DNA of 64,000 nucleotides from Streptomyces xylophagus. Lineage in GTDB: Bacteria; Actinomycetota; Actinomycetes; Streptomycetales; Streptomycetaceae. A program made the translations under genes and the position numbers. Below the pieces are notes generated by a model. The model ran no database searches, was not told where the DNA came from, and worked only from the letters and a program-made list of their open reading frames with translations. The DNA lies in the NCBI RefSeq assembly GCF_000716435.1, contig NZ_JNWO01000007.1, forward strand, positions 682,001-746,000, given 5' to 3'. Positions 63,241-64,000 of the stretch are shown here, in pieces; position 1 is the first letter of the stretch, and each line of letters begins with the position of its first letter.

Positions 63241-64000
63241 GAGGTGGTCACCACCTTCAGACCGGCCGTGACACCGGTGCCGCTGACCTCCACCAGCCCC
63301 TTGGCGAACATCCCGGTCCGCACCGCGATCAGCCGGCCGCCGGGCAGTTGGACGGCGTAACCGCCCTCGCTCAGCGCCAACAGCGCGCCGACCGGTACCG
63401 CGAGCACGCCCTTGCGGGTCTCCGAGGTGAACGCCACCTGCACCGACGCGGAGGTCAGTTTCCGTACCGCTCCGGTGTCGCGCACCGAGACGGTGACCGT
63501 GAGTTGGGCGGGCGCCCCGCCGCCGGTGCCGGAGTCGGTGCTGTCGGTGGCGGCGGTACCGACCACGTCGACGGTCCCCTGGACGGTGGAGTTGTCCGGC
63601 AGGGTCACCGTCACCCGGTCGCCCCGGCTCATCGTGCCGACCTGGCTCGCGTCCACCGGTACCGACACCTTCTTGGTGGTCGAACTCACCGTCATCAGGC
63701 TGCCGTTGGCGTCGTCACCGATCTGGGCCTGCACCGCGCCGACCCGCACCTCACCGGTCTGCACCGTGACGTCCCCGATGCCGAGCACTCCGGTGGCGGG
63801 CATCCCGACGTGGGCCTGCCAGCGCCCGATCGCGGCGACGAGGTCGGCGGTGAGCACTCCGTCGCCCTCCTTCACCCGGACCGAGGTCGCGGTGGGCGTC
63901 GGTGTCGGGCTCGGGGAGGGGGCGGCCGTATCGCCCGCCTTGCCGGACGGCGCAGACGCGCTGTCGTCGGTCGTGCCGGTGGACTGCGTGGCGGCCGGGT
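63237..64000 (-). CDS. membrane-fusion/adaptor protein with peptidoglycan-binding-like segment, 5' end beyond window
   Basis: The visible C-terminal 250 or so residues come from a gene that starts beyond the right edge. A Pro/Thr/Ser-rich stretch precedes [29 protein letters not shown], a PG_binding_1-type helix bundle. After it come beta-barrel and lipoyl-like segments of an HlyD/MacA adaptor ([33 protein letters not shown]). It would link the ABC exporter to the cell wall or extracellular side. The stop overlaps the ATPase gene start. Confidence 0.8.
   Translation of the reverse strand, partial: PAATQSTGTTDDSASAPSGKAGDTAAPSPSPTPTPTATSVRVKEGDGVLTADLVAAIGRWQAHVGMPATGVLGIGDVTVQTGEVRVGAVQAQIGDDANGSLMTVSSTTKKVSVPVDASQVGTMSRGDRVTVTLPDNSTVQGTVDVVGTAATDSTDSGTGGGAPAQLTVTVSVRDTGAVRKLTSASVQVAFTSETRKGVLAVPVGALLALSEGGYAVQLPGGRLIAVRTGMFAKGLVEVSGTGVTAGLKVVTTS

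Overview
The window is chromosomal DNA of a high-GC actinobacterium, almost certainly Streptomyces. The evidence is a GC-saturated third codon position, frequent GTG/TTG starts, an SsgA-like sporulation protein, a WhiB-like protein, a GTATCGG/GTACCGA-type TetR operator cluster, a pca operon headed by a PcaV-type MarR repressor, and a palindromic intergenic 28-mer present three times. No prophage, insertion sequence or CRISPR array is visible.

Layout. 1-6.4 kb: secreted peptidases (S15, M1), a PfkB sugar kinase, a macro-domain protein, a MerR regulator and an SDR. 6.5-11 kb: an RbsC/RbsB/RbsA-type sugar ABC transporter followed by an IclR regulator. 11-17.5 kb: a leftward acyl-CoA block (CaiB-type CoA transferase, thiolase, FadB-like multifunctional enzyme) and a benzoylformate-decarboxylase-like ThDP enzyme. 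17.6-25 kb: YjbR-type protein, saccharopine-dehydrogenase-like reductase, an orphan structured RNA with its own terminator, a 45-residue membrane protein, endonuclease V, a six-Asp-box beta-propeller, an SsgA-like protein, a PEP-mutase-family enzyme and an ABC-F protein with a structured leader. 25-27.2 kb: dimethylargininase and an acyl-ACP desaturase whose promoter carries three 15-bp tandem operators.

27.2-34.3 kb is the most unusual region. A zincin-vWA protein and a double-AAA MoxR-type ATPase run rightward, overlapping-free and adjacent. A leucine-rich-repeat protein and a zinc-ribbon SDR lacking the usual catalytic Tyr run leftward and meet them tail to tail. The block is bracketed by three divergent tRNA-like RNAs: anticodon CCA on the left, GGC and GCT in tandem on the right. 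The right-hand pair sits directly upstream of the SDR-LRR mRNA. This looks like one self-contained RNA-plus-protein system and is the main candidate for something undescribed.

34.3-41 kb: WhiB-like protein, VOC protein, an autoregulated LacI repressor, ornithine-cyclodeaminase-like protein, a split LigD (polymerase and ligase as separate divergent genes) and a DUF3048 lipoprotein. 41-48.3 kb: the complete beta-ketoadipate operon pcaIJFHGBL, tightly overlapping, with the divergent repressor pcaV. 48.3-48.6 kb: four 52-bp tandem repeats inserted in the loop of a 28-bp-arm palindrome. 48.6-64 kb: a STAND ATPase without DNA-binding tail, an MHS-type transporter overlapping anmK, DUF2510 proteins (one fused to a scramblase-like domain), a TetR/PAP2/DMT locus with a multi-site operator, a Tat-exported phospholipase C, and a MacAB-like export system cut by the right edge.
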